Assembly (NCBI GenBank): GCA_041652255.1
Contig: JBAZHT010000087.1
Span: forward strand, 1-7,103
Direction: 5' to 3'
DNA from: DMER64 sp041652255
GTDB taxonomy: Bacteria; Bacteroidota; Bacteroidia; Bacteroidales; UBA932
DNA: 7,103 nucleotides
Shown in pieces: positions 1 to 6,090 of this stretch (positions are counted from its first letter, which is position 1; every line of letters starts with the position of its first letter). The position numbers were made by a program, and so were the translations under genes. The notes beneath the pieces are model-generated. The model made no database searches. It saw only the letters and a program-made list of their open reading frames with translations, and was not told the DNA's origin.

Positions 1-1026
1 CAGGTTAAGAACGGACCAGTAGATTTTCAGCCGCGAGAACCCTTTACTCCTTTATTCGGTGCCATGCGCCGGACACCTCTAATGATCGAATTCCAGATCA
101 CCCAGGAATATTTGGGCTGGTCCAGGCAGATGGCATACCTGGGGCCTTTGTACAAAGAAGTCCTGGATGCAGATACGTACGCACTTGGCCCGGGAACATA
201 TGTTGCCTCAACTACAGATGGATCTGTGTTCGATCATGCTATTTCGGCGATAGCCGGAGTAGCCAATACCGGTACCGACCGTAACTGGACCGGACACCAC
301 CTGGCACAGGCTAATTGGTACGTCTTTGGACGGCTGGCATGGAATCACAGGATGGATGCGGGGGATATCGCCCGCGAATGGATTTCCATGACTTTTAACA
401 ATGAAGAGTCTTTTACCGGGGCCCTGTCACAAATGATGATGGAATCCCGGGAAGCTGTGGTTAATTATATGATGCCCATGGGTTTGCATCATCTTTTCTA
501 TACAGGGCATCATTACGGTCCGGAACCTTGGGCCAACGATCCTTTTTCGCGTCCGGACTGGCAGCCCCCTTATTATCACAAAGCCGATGGTCTTGGTGTG
601 GGATTTGACCGCTCAACAACCGGGAGTAATGCGGTAAGTCAGTATTTTGAACCTTTGTCCGGTCTATATGATAATGTAGAGACATGTCCTGAAAACCTGC
701 TCTTATGGTTTCACCATGTGCCGTGGGATCATATTATGCAAAACGGCAATACGCTTTGGGAAGAAATGTGCCGCCTTTATACGCTTGGAGTAGATCAGGT
801 CAGGGGATTTCAAAAAACATGGGACAGTCTGGAACCTTACGTAGACAAAACCCGATTTAAGGACATTCAATACAAGTTGAAGATCCAGGCCAGGGATGCC
901 CAATGGTGGCGCGATGCGTGCTTGTTGTATTTTCAGACATTTTCCCAAAAAGCCATTCCTTTGAAGTTGGAACGTCCTGTTTACGATCTTCAGGATCTTA
1001 TGCATATGGAAGTAATCATGGAATAA
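1..1026 (+). CDS. aguA: Alpha-glucuronidase, GH67 family, C-terminal half (5' end outside window)
   Basis: This is the last 341 codons of a GH67 alpha-glucuronidase, an enzyme that removes (4-O-methyl-)D-glucuronic acid from the non-reducing end of xylo-oligosaccharides made from glucuronoxylan. The frame is open from base 1 and already reads family sequence (VKNGPVDFQPREPF at residues 2-15), so the ATG at 64 is an internal methionine. By recall of the Cellvibrio and Geobacillus enzymes, the two acidic residues proposed as general base, 28 residues apart, match D8 (bases 22-24) and E36 (bases 106-108). The catalytic acid glutamate would lie upstream of the window. Other family blocks are YLGPLYKEVLD, DRNWTGHHLAQANWY, MMMESREAVVNYM, GFDRSTTGSNAV, LLWFHHVPWDH and WWRDACLLYFQTFS. 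GH67 proteins are usually about 670-720 residues, so roughly half is seen. Signal peptide and cell location cannot be judged. A terminator separates it from the xyl operon, so it is probably a separate transcript. Confidence 0.96.
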   Translation, partial: QVKNGPVDFQPREPFTPLFGAMRRTPLMIEFQITQEYLGWSRQMAYLGPLYKEVLDADTYALGPGTYVASTTDGSVFDHAISAIAGVANTGTDRNWTGHHLAQANWYVFGRLAWNHRMDAGDIAREWISMTFNNEESFTGALSQMMMESREAVVNYMMPMGLHHLFYTGHHYGPEPWANDPFSRPDWQPPYYHKADGLGVGFDRSTTGSNAVSQYFEPLSGLYDNVETCPENLLLWFHHVPWDHIMQNGNTLWEEMCRLYTLGVDQVRGFQKTWDSLEPYVDKTRFKDIQYKLKIQARDAQWWRDACLLYFQTFSQKAIPLKLERPVYDLQDLMHMEVIME

Positions 1027-1032
1027 AAATTT

Positions 1033-1065
1033 CTTAGCGTATTTTTTACGCTAAGTTTGTTTTTT
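1033..1065 (+). terminator. Rho-independent terminator after aguA
   Basis: Seven bases after the aguA stop codon there is a perfect 9-bp stem, CTTAGCGTA (1033-1041) with TACGCTAAG (1047-1055), closed by a TTTTT loop and followed by TTTGTTTTTT. The hairpin plus T-run is a textbook intrinsic terminator. It should end the aguA transcript and insulate the regulator gene downstream. The TTTG directly after the stem may also serve as the -33 element of the next promoter. Confidence 0.88.
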
Positions 1066-1087
1066 AGAATGATTCTTACTTACTTTG
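1056..1087 (+). promoter_or_regulatory. Candidate Bacteroidetes-type promoter of the xyl operon
   Basis: TTTG at 1056-1059 fits the -33 element of the Bacteroidetes primary sigma factor. After a 20-base spacer, TTACTTTG at 1080-1087 matches the -7 consensus TAnnTTTG with one mismatch; it can also be read as TA-C-TTTG with a short spacer. Transcription would be expected to start only a few bases after 1087, at or next to the GTG start at 1092, so the message may be leaderless. A palindrome (1067-1075) lies between the two elements, where a bound repressor would block the polymerase. The call rests on pattern and spacing only. Confidence 0.45.
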
Positions 1088-1108
1088 AGTTGTGCAAACG
1101 AATCATTC
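1067..1108. promoter_or_regulatory. Paired palindromes GAATNATTC, candidate operator of the Nudix-type regulator
   Basis: GAATGATTC at 1067-1075 and GAATCATTC at 1100-1108 are perfect reverse complements. Each is also a palindrome about its central base (GAAT-N-ATTC). Their centres (1071 and 1104) are 33 bp apart, about three helical turns, so two dimers could sit on the same face of the DNA. The left site falls between the putative -33 and -7 boxes. The right site lies inside codons 3-6 of the regulator gene, just past the expected transcription start. This is the geometry expected of a cooperative, autoregulating repressor. I saw no third copy of the motif in the window. The binding protein is inferred, not shown. 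Confidence 0.42.
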
Positions 1109-1808
1109 AGTTTCTGTTGACTGTGTAGTGTTCGGTTTTGACGGCCGATCCCTGAAATGCCTTTTGATCAAAAGGGACGGTCAGGATCTGAAATTGCCCG
1201 GCAGTTTGATCACAGATCAGGAAGACATTCCTTCGGCCGCTTACAGGGTATTGGCAGAAATGACCGGTTTGCGGGATGTCTTTCTTAAAGAATTGTCTGT
1301 TTTTTCAGATCCCGCCAGGGTAGGAGACAAAGACCTGGAATGGATCAATCATTTTTACGGTGTTCAGACCACCAGGGTCGTTACGGTGGCTTATTATGCC
1401 CTGGTCAAACTGGATAATAAGATCATGTCCCACACCCTGGAAAAAGAAGCTTTCTGGAAAGAAGTTGTCTCTATCACTTCACTTGCCATGGACCATAAAG
1501 ATATTTTGAACAAGGCTTTGGCCATGCTTTCCCGGGACATGACACATTCTCCCATTGCCTTTGAATTGTTGCCCCGGAAATTCACGATCCGGGAATTGGC
1601 AGATTTGTACAAAGCCGTTTTGGGGGTGGAGATAGACAACCGCAATTTCCGGAAAAAAATCATCGGATGCGGGTACATCTTGCCGACCGGTGAAAAAGAG
1701 AAGGGCGTTGCCCATAAACCGGCGGCTTATTACGTTTTTGACAAACACCGTTACAGAAAAGAAGAGAAAAAAACCAGAAAACTGAATTTTATCAATTGGA
1801 ACGAATAA
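1092..1808 (+). CDS. Nudix-related winged-helix transcriptional regulator, probable xylose-responsive regulator (NrtR/AraR-like)
   Basis: This 238-residue protein is probably the local regulator of xylose use. Residues 9-130 follow a Nudix fold (VDCVVFGFDGRSLKCLLIKR, then LPGS at 35-38). The Nudix box is decayed: where GX5EX7REUXEEXGU is expected, residues 52-60 read RVLAEMTGL, so two of the metal-binding glutamates are V53 and M57, and the glycine is out of register. Hydrolysis is therefore unlikely. Residues about 158-217 (PRKFTIRELADLYKAVLG, then IDNRNFRKKI and HKPAAYYVFD) resemble the C-terminal winged helix of NrtR/AraR-type regulators. A basic tail (RYRKEEKKTRK) follows. The start is GTG, because an in-frame TGA at 1086-1088 leaves no earlier choice and the next GTG would cut the first strand. 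No Shine-Dalgarno is visible. It is the first gene of the xyl operon, ending 1 base before xylB. The effector (xylose, xylulose or a phosphate ester) is unknown. A regulator of arabinose genes is possible but the context argues against it. Confidence 0.85.
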   Translation: MQTNHSVSVDCVVFGFDGRSLKCLLIKRDGQDLKLPGSLITDQEDIPSAAYRVLAEMTGLRDVFLKELSVFSDPARVGDKDLEWINHFYGVQTTRVVTVAYYALVKLDNKIMSHTLEKEAFWKEVVSITSLAMDHKDILNKALAMLSRDMTHSPIAFELLPRKFTIRELADLYKAVLGVEIDNRNFRKKIIGCGYILPTGEKEKGVAHKPAAYYVFDKHRYRKEEKKTRKLNFINWNE

Positions 1809-1809
1809 T

Positions 1810-3294
1810 ATGAAAAGCATTGGCATTGATGTGGGAACATCATTTATAAAAGTATCTCTGCTGGATGTGGAATCCGGCAGGTGCCTGGGAGTGTCTACAT
1901 GTCCGGAAACAGAAATGCCTGTTCAGGCGGTACGTCCGGGATGGGCCGAGCAGGATCCCGATATGTGGTGGGAAAACGTAGGCCGTTGCCTGAAGCAACT
2001 GGATGACCGGTATTCTCTAAAAGATGTAAAATCCATTGGGATTACTTATCAAATGCACGGTTTGGTCTGCGTTGACAAAAACGGGAAACCGCTCCGTAAG
2101 TCAATTATATGGAGTGACAGCAGGGCCGTTGAGATTGGGGCAAAAGCATTAAAAGAAATTGGAAAAGAAGAATGCCTGACACGCGTTCTGAATTCGCCCG
2201 GTAATTTTACTGCATCCAAGATGGCCTGGGTCAAAGAGAACGAACCGGATGTTTTTGACGGAACCTACAAATTCTTTTTACCCGGAGATTATATAGCTTA
2301 TAAATTAACGGGAGACATGTCAACAACTGACAGTGGTTTGTCCGAACAGATCCTCTGGGATTTCCGGGATGATGCCCCGGCAGGTTTCGTAAGAGAGTAT
2401 TACGGAATACCTGCTTCTTTCGTGCCGGGCCACAAACCTTCGCTGGGGATACAAAGCCTGACCTCGGCAGCGGTTGAAAAACAATGGAATATTCCCAAGG
2501 GCACTCCGGTTTCCTACCGTGCCGGGGACCAGCCCAACAATGCCTTTTCCCTGAATGTGATGGAAGAAGGAGAAGTGGCTGCCACAGCCGGAACGTCCGG
2601 GGTGGTATACGGGATTACCGCTCAATCAACTCCCGATCCTCTTTCACGGGTGAACCAGTTCCTGCATGTGAATCATCACCGGGACAACCCGCATTACGGG
2701 ATCTTGCTGTGCATTAACGGCACCGGTATATTGAATGCCTGGATCCGGCGTAACCTTTTATCCGGCATGTCTTACGATCAGATGAACCGTGAAGCTTCCG
2801 CCGTACCCGCAGGAAGTGATGGTTTGTTGATCCTGCCTTTCGGGAACGGGGCCGAAAGAATGCTGGAAAACCGTTATACGGGAGTCCGTATGTCGGGTCT
2901 GGATCTGAACCGTCATCACAGGGGCCATTTTGTGAGGGCGGCACAGGAAGGGATTGCCTTTTCGTTCAGGTACGGCATAGAAATAATGAAAGAAATGGGC
3001 ATGAAACCCGGAATAATCCGCGCCGGCCAGGCCAATATGTTCCTGAGTCCCGTGTTCATTAAAACACTCGCCAGTTTGACAGGAGCCACCATTGAACTGT
3101 ACAATACAGACGGGGCACTGGGTGCAGCCCGTGGAGCTGCCTGGGGAGCCGGATTGTACATAAGCAGGGAGGCATGTTTCCTGGGCCTGGATAAGGTCCT
3201 GACACAAACACCGGAATCATCCTGGGAAGCGCCCCTGGAGCAAGCTTATAAAGTATGGAAACAAGAATTGGATTCATCATTAACTAACGTTTAA
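1810..3294 (+). CDS. xylB: Xylulokinase
   Basis: XylB phosphorylates D-xylulose with ATP to D-xylulose 5-phosphate, the entry point to the pentose phosphate pathway, in the cytoplasm. The 494-residue length fits FGGY-family xylulokinases (about 480-500). The N-terminal FGGY domain opens with GIDVGTS (5-11) and carries QMHGL (81-85), the M-H-G block that contacts xylulose in the family, and WSDSR (101-105). The catalytic base is expected at D240 in AGDQPNNA; D7 is the conserved N-terminal aspartate. The C-terminal domain starts around 245 and shows GTSGVVYG (261-268) and, near the end, TDGALGAARGAAWGAGLY, the usual nucleotide-side glycine-rich block. The ATG lies 1 base after the regulator's stop codon, suggesting translational coupling. 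Other FGGY kinases (ribulokinase, glycerol kinase) are less likely given the MHG motif and the adjacent xylA. Confidence 0.96.
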   Translation: MKSIGIDVGTSFIKVSLLDVESGRCLGVSTCPETEMPVQAVRPGWAEQDPDMWWENVGRCLKQLDDRYSLKDVKSIGITYQMHGLVCVDKNGKPLRKSIIWSDSRAVEIGAKALKEIGKEECLTRVLNSPGNFTASKMAWVKENEPDVFDGTYKFFLPGDYIAYKLTGDMSTTDSGLSEQILWDFRDDAPAGFVREYYGIPASFVPGHKPSLGIQSLTSAAVEKQWNIPKGTPVSYRAGDQPNNAFSLNVMEEGEVAATAGTSGVVYGITAQSTPDPLSRVNQFLHVNHHRDNPHYGILLCINGTGILNAWIRRNLLSGMSYDQMNREASAVPAGSDGLLILPFGNGAERMLENRYTGVRMSGLDLNRHHRGHFVRAAQEGIAFSFRYGIEIMKEMGMKPGIIRAGQANMFLSPVFIKTLASLTGATIELYNTDGALGAARGAAWGAGLYISREACFLGLDKVLTQTPESSWEAPLEQAYKVWKQELDSSLTNV

Positions 3295-3305
3295 ATAATA
3301 TTCAT

Positions 3306-4622
3306 ATGGCAACAAAAGAGTATTTTCCGGGTATTGGAAAAATCAAATTCGAAGGAAAGGACAGCCGCAATCCGTTGGCCTTTCGCTATTATGACCCCGA
3401 AAAAGTGGTCTATGGTAAAAAAATGAAGGAATGGCTGAAATTTGCCATGGCTTACTGGCACACACTCTGTGCAGACGGACAGGATCAGTTTGGCCCCGGC
3501 ACTATTTCCCGTGAGTGGTGGAAATCACCGGATCCCGTAACGGCCGCAAAAGAAAAAATGGATGCCGGTTTTGAATTTATGCAAAAGCTGGGCATTGAGT
3601 ATTATTGTTTCCACGATGTAGACCTGGTAGCTGAAGGACCCACCGTAGAGGAATACGAAGCCCGTATGAAAGAGATCGTGGCTTATGCCAAGCAAAAACA
3701 ACAGGAAACAGGGATCAAACTCCTGTGGGGAACAGCGAACGTGTTCGGACATAAAAGGTACATGAACGGAGCCGCAACCAATCCGGATTTTGATGTGGTT
3801 TCCAGAGCTGTGGTACAGATCAAGACAGCCATAGATGCCACCATTGAACTGGGCGGTACCAACTATGTCTTCTGGGGAGGTCGCGAAGGGTACATGTCTT
3901 TGCTGAACACAGACATGAAACGCGAAAAACACCATTTGGGACTGATGCTTCAAAAGGCCCGCGATTACGGACGGGCTAAAGGCTTCAAAGGGACTTTCCT
4001 GATTGAGCCTAAACCAATGGAACCCACAAAACATCAATACGACACTGACGTTGAAACCATCCTGGGATTCTTGAAGAAATACGACCTGGACAAAGATTTC
4101 AAGATCAATATTGAAGTGAACCATGCCACGTTGGCCGGACACACCTTTGAACATGAATTACAATGTGCTGCAGATGCCGGTATTTTGGGTTCGATTGATG
4201 CCAACCGAGGAGATTACCAGAACGGATGGGATACAGACCAGTTCCCCATAGATATCTGGGAAGTAACCCAGGCCATGATGGTATTACTTCAGGCCGGGGG
4301 TCTGCATAACGGGGGCGTGAATTTTGATGCACACATTAGAAGAAATTCCACAGACCTGCAGGACCTGGTGATCGCTCATATTTCCGGTATGGATACGTTT
4401 GCCCGGGGGCTGGAAACGGCTGCCGCCATTTTGGAGGATTCTCCATACCTGAAAATGCGTGAAGAGCGTTATGCTTCTTTTAATTCCGGAAAAGGAAAGG
4501 AATTTGAAGAAGGAAAACTTGATTTCCAGACCATTTACGAATACGGCCGGAAAGTTGGAGAACCCCCACAGATAAGCGGACAGCAGGAGCTGTACGAAAC
4601 CATCATAAGTATGTACATCTAG
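3306..4622 (+). CDS. xylA: Xylose isomerase (class II)
   Basis: XylA interconverts D-xylose and D-xylulose using two divalent metals. At 438 residues with an extended N-terminus it belongs to the class II group (E. coli, Thermotoga and Bacteroides type). The catalytic block is FHDVD (102-106), with H103 and D106. WGGREGY (190-196) is the family signature. All expected metal ligands are present: E234 (IEPKP), E270 and H273 (IEVNHA), D298 (SIDANRGD), D309 and D311 (WDTDQFP) and D341 (NFDAHIRR). Nothing is missing, so it should be active. The upstream 11-base spacer is A/T-rich with no Shine-Dalgarno, which is normal in Bacteroidetes. It lies between xylB and the transporter gene, clearly in one transcript with them. 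This type of enzyme resembles the Bacteroides XylA. Confidence 0.98.
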   Translation: MATKEYFPGIGKIKFEGKDSRNPLAFRYYDPEKVVYGKKMKEWLKFAMAYWHTLCADGQDQFGPGTISREWWKSPDPVTAAKEKMDAGFEFMQKLGIEYYCFHDVDLVAEGPTVEEYEARMKEIVAYAKQKQQETGIKLLWGTANVFGHKRYMNGAATNPDFDVVSRAVVQIKTAIDATIELGGTNYVFWGGREGYMSLLNTDMKREKHHLGLMLQKARDYGRAKGFKGTFLIEPKPMEPTKHQYDTDVETILGFLKKYDLDKDFKINIEVNHATLAGHTFEHELQCAADAGILGSIDANRGDYQNGWDTDQFPIDIWEVTQAMMVLLQAGGLHNGGVNFDAHIRRNSTDLQDLVIAHISGMDTFARGLETAAAILEDSPYLKMREERYASFNSGKGKEFEEGKLDFQTIYEYGRKVGEPPQISGQQELYETIISMYI

Positions 4623-4623
4623 G

Positions 4624-6039
4624 ATGACTGCCGTAATGAAAAATATGGACAAAGGCAGTAAACTGTACCTTGGAGGACTTACCTTCGTAGCCGTTTTGGG
4701 CGGACTTTTGTTCGGATACGACACGGCTGTCATATCCGGTGCCGAGAAAGCCCTGGAAGCTTTCTTTTCGCAATCGACGGATTTCATATACAGCAAAGGA
4801 TGGCACGGGATCACGGCATCCAGTGCCCTCATTGGATGCGTCATAGGCGGTGCCATATCTGGATTGCTGGCTTCCCGCTGGGGGAGACGCAATTCTTTGA
4901 TATTTGCTTCCGTTTTGTTTTTGCTTTCAGCGATCGGATCTTCTCGTCCCGAGATGTTGTTCTTCGAATTTGGGAAACCCACCTTTTCCCTGCTTCTGAC
5001 CTTTAACGCTTACCGTGTTCTGGGTGGTATTGGTGTAGGCCTTGCCTCTGCCATATGTCCCATGTATATTGCCGAGGTGTCTCCTGCCAACGTCAGGGGC
5101 CGGTTGGTCTCCGTCAACCAGTTTGCTATCATTTTCGGTATGTTGGTGGTATATTTTGTCAATTACGTGATACGGATCAACCTCCCGGGAAATATTGAAC
5201 AAGCCATGATGGAACTCGGATGGCGAAGGATGTTTTTGAGCGAAGCCTTTCCGGCAGCCACCTTTGGGCTTCTGTTGCTGTTCGTTCCCAAGACCCCGCG
5301 TTACCTGGTCATGTCGGGTAACGAAACAAAAGCCCTGAACGTTCTGACCCGAATAAACGGACTACTACCTGCACAAAAAATCCTGCAAGAAATCAAGGAA
5401 ACGGTGATAGAAAAGCGCGAGAAATTGTTTTCATACGGAATAACCGTTGTGGTCATAGGGATATTGTTGTCCTTCTTCCAGCAGGCTGTAGGGATCAACG
5501 TGGTGTTGTATTACGCTCCAAGGATCTTTGAGAGTCTGGGAGCTTCCGGAGATGTTTCTATGAAGCAGACAGTGGTTATGGGGGTAGTGAACATTATTTT
5601 CACCCTGGTAGCCATAGCCACGGTAGACAAATTCGGCCGTAAACCTTTGTTGATCATTGGATCATTTGGTATGATGACCGGGATGATCGCCTTGAGTATT
5701 CTGTCATTTCTGGATGTTATTGGAGTGGCTGCCCTGGTATTTATCATCATCTACACCGCTTCTTTCATGATGAGCTGGGGCCCCATCACCTGGGTGCTTA
5801 TCTCAGAAATTTTCCCGAATACTATCCGGGGGCAGGCAGTGGCCATTGCGGTGGCTGCCCAGTGGATATCCAACTTTGTGGTATCTTCCACTTTCCCGTC
5901 CCTTTCCGAGTGGAGTACCGGCGGGGCTTACCTGATTTATGCCATATTCTCCCTGTTGTCCGCAATTTTCGTCTTTAAGATGGTTCCGGAAACAAAAGGC
6001 AAGACATTGGAAGACATGACCAGACTCTGGCGCAAATAG
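4624..6039 (+). CDS. xylE: D-xylose:H+ symporter, XylE-like MFS sugar porter
   Basis: This 471-residue inner-membrane protein of the MFS sugar porter family has about 12 hydrophobic segments and most likely imports D-xylose with protons. Signatures in order are LFGYDTAVISG (29-39), RWGRR (85-89), RVLGGIGVGLAS (131-142), PMYIAEVSPANVRGR (146-160), PKTPRYL (222-228), QQAVGINVVLYYAP (286-299), DKFGRKPL (335-342), SWGPITWVLISEIFPN (384-399) and VPETKGKTLED (454-464). Residues aligned from memory to E. coli XylE are retained: D33 (proton-coupling Asp27), R131 (R133), Q166 (Q168), Q286/Q287 (Q288/Q289), N292 (N294), W385 (W392) and Q413 (Q415). This favours xylose over glucose or arabinose. The loop after TM1 is long, as in XylE. 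ATG 4624 is 1 base after the xylA stop; M5 (4636) or M8 (4645) could also be the start, since TM1 begins near residue 15. It is the last gene of the operon. Some Bacteroidetes annotations call it xylT. Confidence 0.94.
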   Translation: MTAVMKNMDKGSKLYLGGLTFVAVLGGLLFGYDTAVISGAEKALEAFFSQSTDFIYSKGWHGITASSALIGCVIGGAISGLLASRWGRRNSLIFASVLFLLSAIGSSRPEMLFFEFGKPTFSLLLTFNAYRVLGGIGVGLASAICPMYIAEVSPANVRGRLVSVNQFAIIFGMLVVYFVNYVIRINLPGNIEQAMMELGWRRMFLSEAFPAATFGLLLLFVPKTPRYLVMSGNETKALNVLTRINGLLPAQKILQEIKETVIEKREKLFSYGITVVVIGILLSFFQQAVGINVVLYYAPRIFESLGASGDVSMKQTVVMGVVNIIFTLVAIATVDKFGRKPLLIIGSFGMMTGMIALSILSFLDVIGVAALVFIIIYTASFMMSWGPITWVLISEIFPNTIRGQAVAIAVAAQWISNFVVSSTFPSLSEWSTGGAYLIYAIFSLLSAIFVFKMVPETKGKTLEDMTRLWRK

Positions 6040-6052
6040 CGAAAAAGGTCAT

Positions 6053-6075
6053 GTGTGCGTAGCACCCACTTTTTT
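6053..6075 (+). terminator. Weak possible terminator after the xyl operon
   Basis: Shortly after the transporter stop codon a small hairpin can form: GTGC (6055-6058) pairs with GCAC (6062-6065) around a GTA loop, and after one mismatch one or two more pairs add to the stem. It is followed by a run of six T (6070-6075). The stem is short, so termination may be partial and some transcripts may read on into rmuC. It overlaps the candidate rmuC promoter. Folding energy was not calculated. Confidence 0.35.
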
Positions 6076-6085
6076 GCTAATTTTG
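6054..6085 (+). promoter_or_regulatory. Candidate Bacteroidetes-type promoter of rmuC
   Basis: TAATTTTG at 6078-6085 is an exact match to the -7 consensus TAnnTTTG. Twenty bases upstream, TGTG at 6054-6057 matches the -33 TTTG with one mismatch. The spacing equals that of the candidate promoter at 1056-1087. The rmuC ATG is only 5 bases after the -7 box, so the transcript would have almost no leader. Confidence 0.5.
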
Positions 6086-6090
6086 TTGTC

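Noticed and set aside
64..1026. Start of the alpha-glucuronidase at ATG 64
   Set aside because: The frame is open to base 1 and residues 1-21 before this methionine are conserved GH67 sequence including a catalytic aspartate, so the gene is cut by the window edge.
1806..1812. Possible frameshift or fusion at the 1-base gap between the regulator and xylB
   Set aside because: Both proteins have complete, family-typical ends and starts; the tight spacing is normal operon packing.
2484..2717. Plus-strand open frame of 77 codons inside xylB
   Set aside because: It is an alternative frame within intact xylB; xylB reads through without any frameshift, so this is a shadow.
3525..4154. Minus-strand open frame of 209 codons inside xylA
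   Set aside because: It is wholly antisense to catalytic regions of xylA, rich in Phe, His and Cys, and resembles no protein family I recognise.
4284..4982. Minus-strand open frame of 232 codons across the xylA-transporter junction
   Set aside because: It lies opposite two well-conserved genes, has low-complexity composition without recognisable motifs and no promoter match that I could see.
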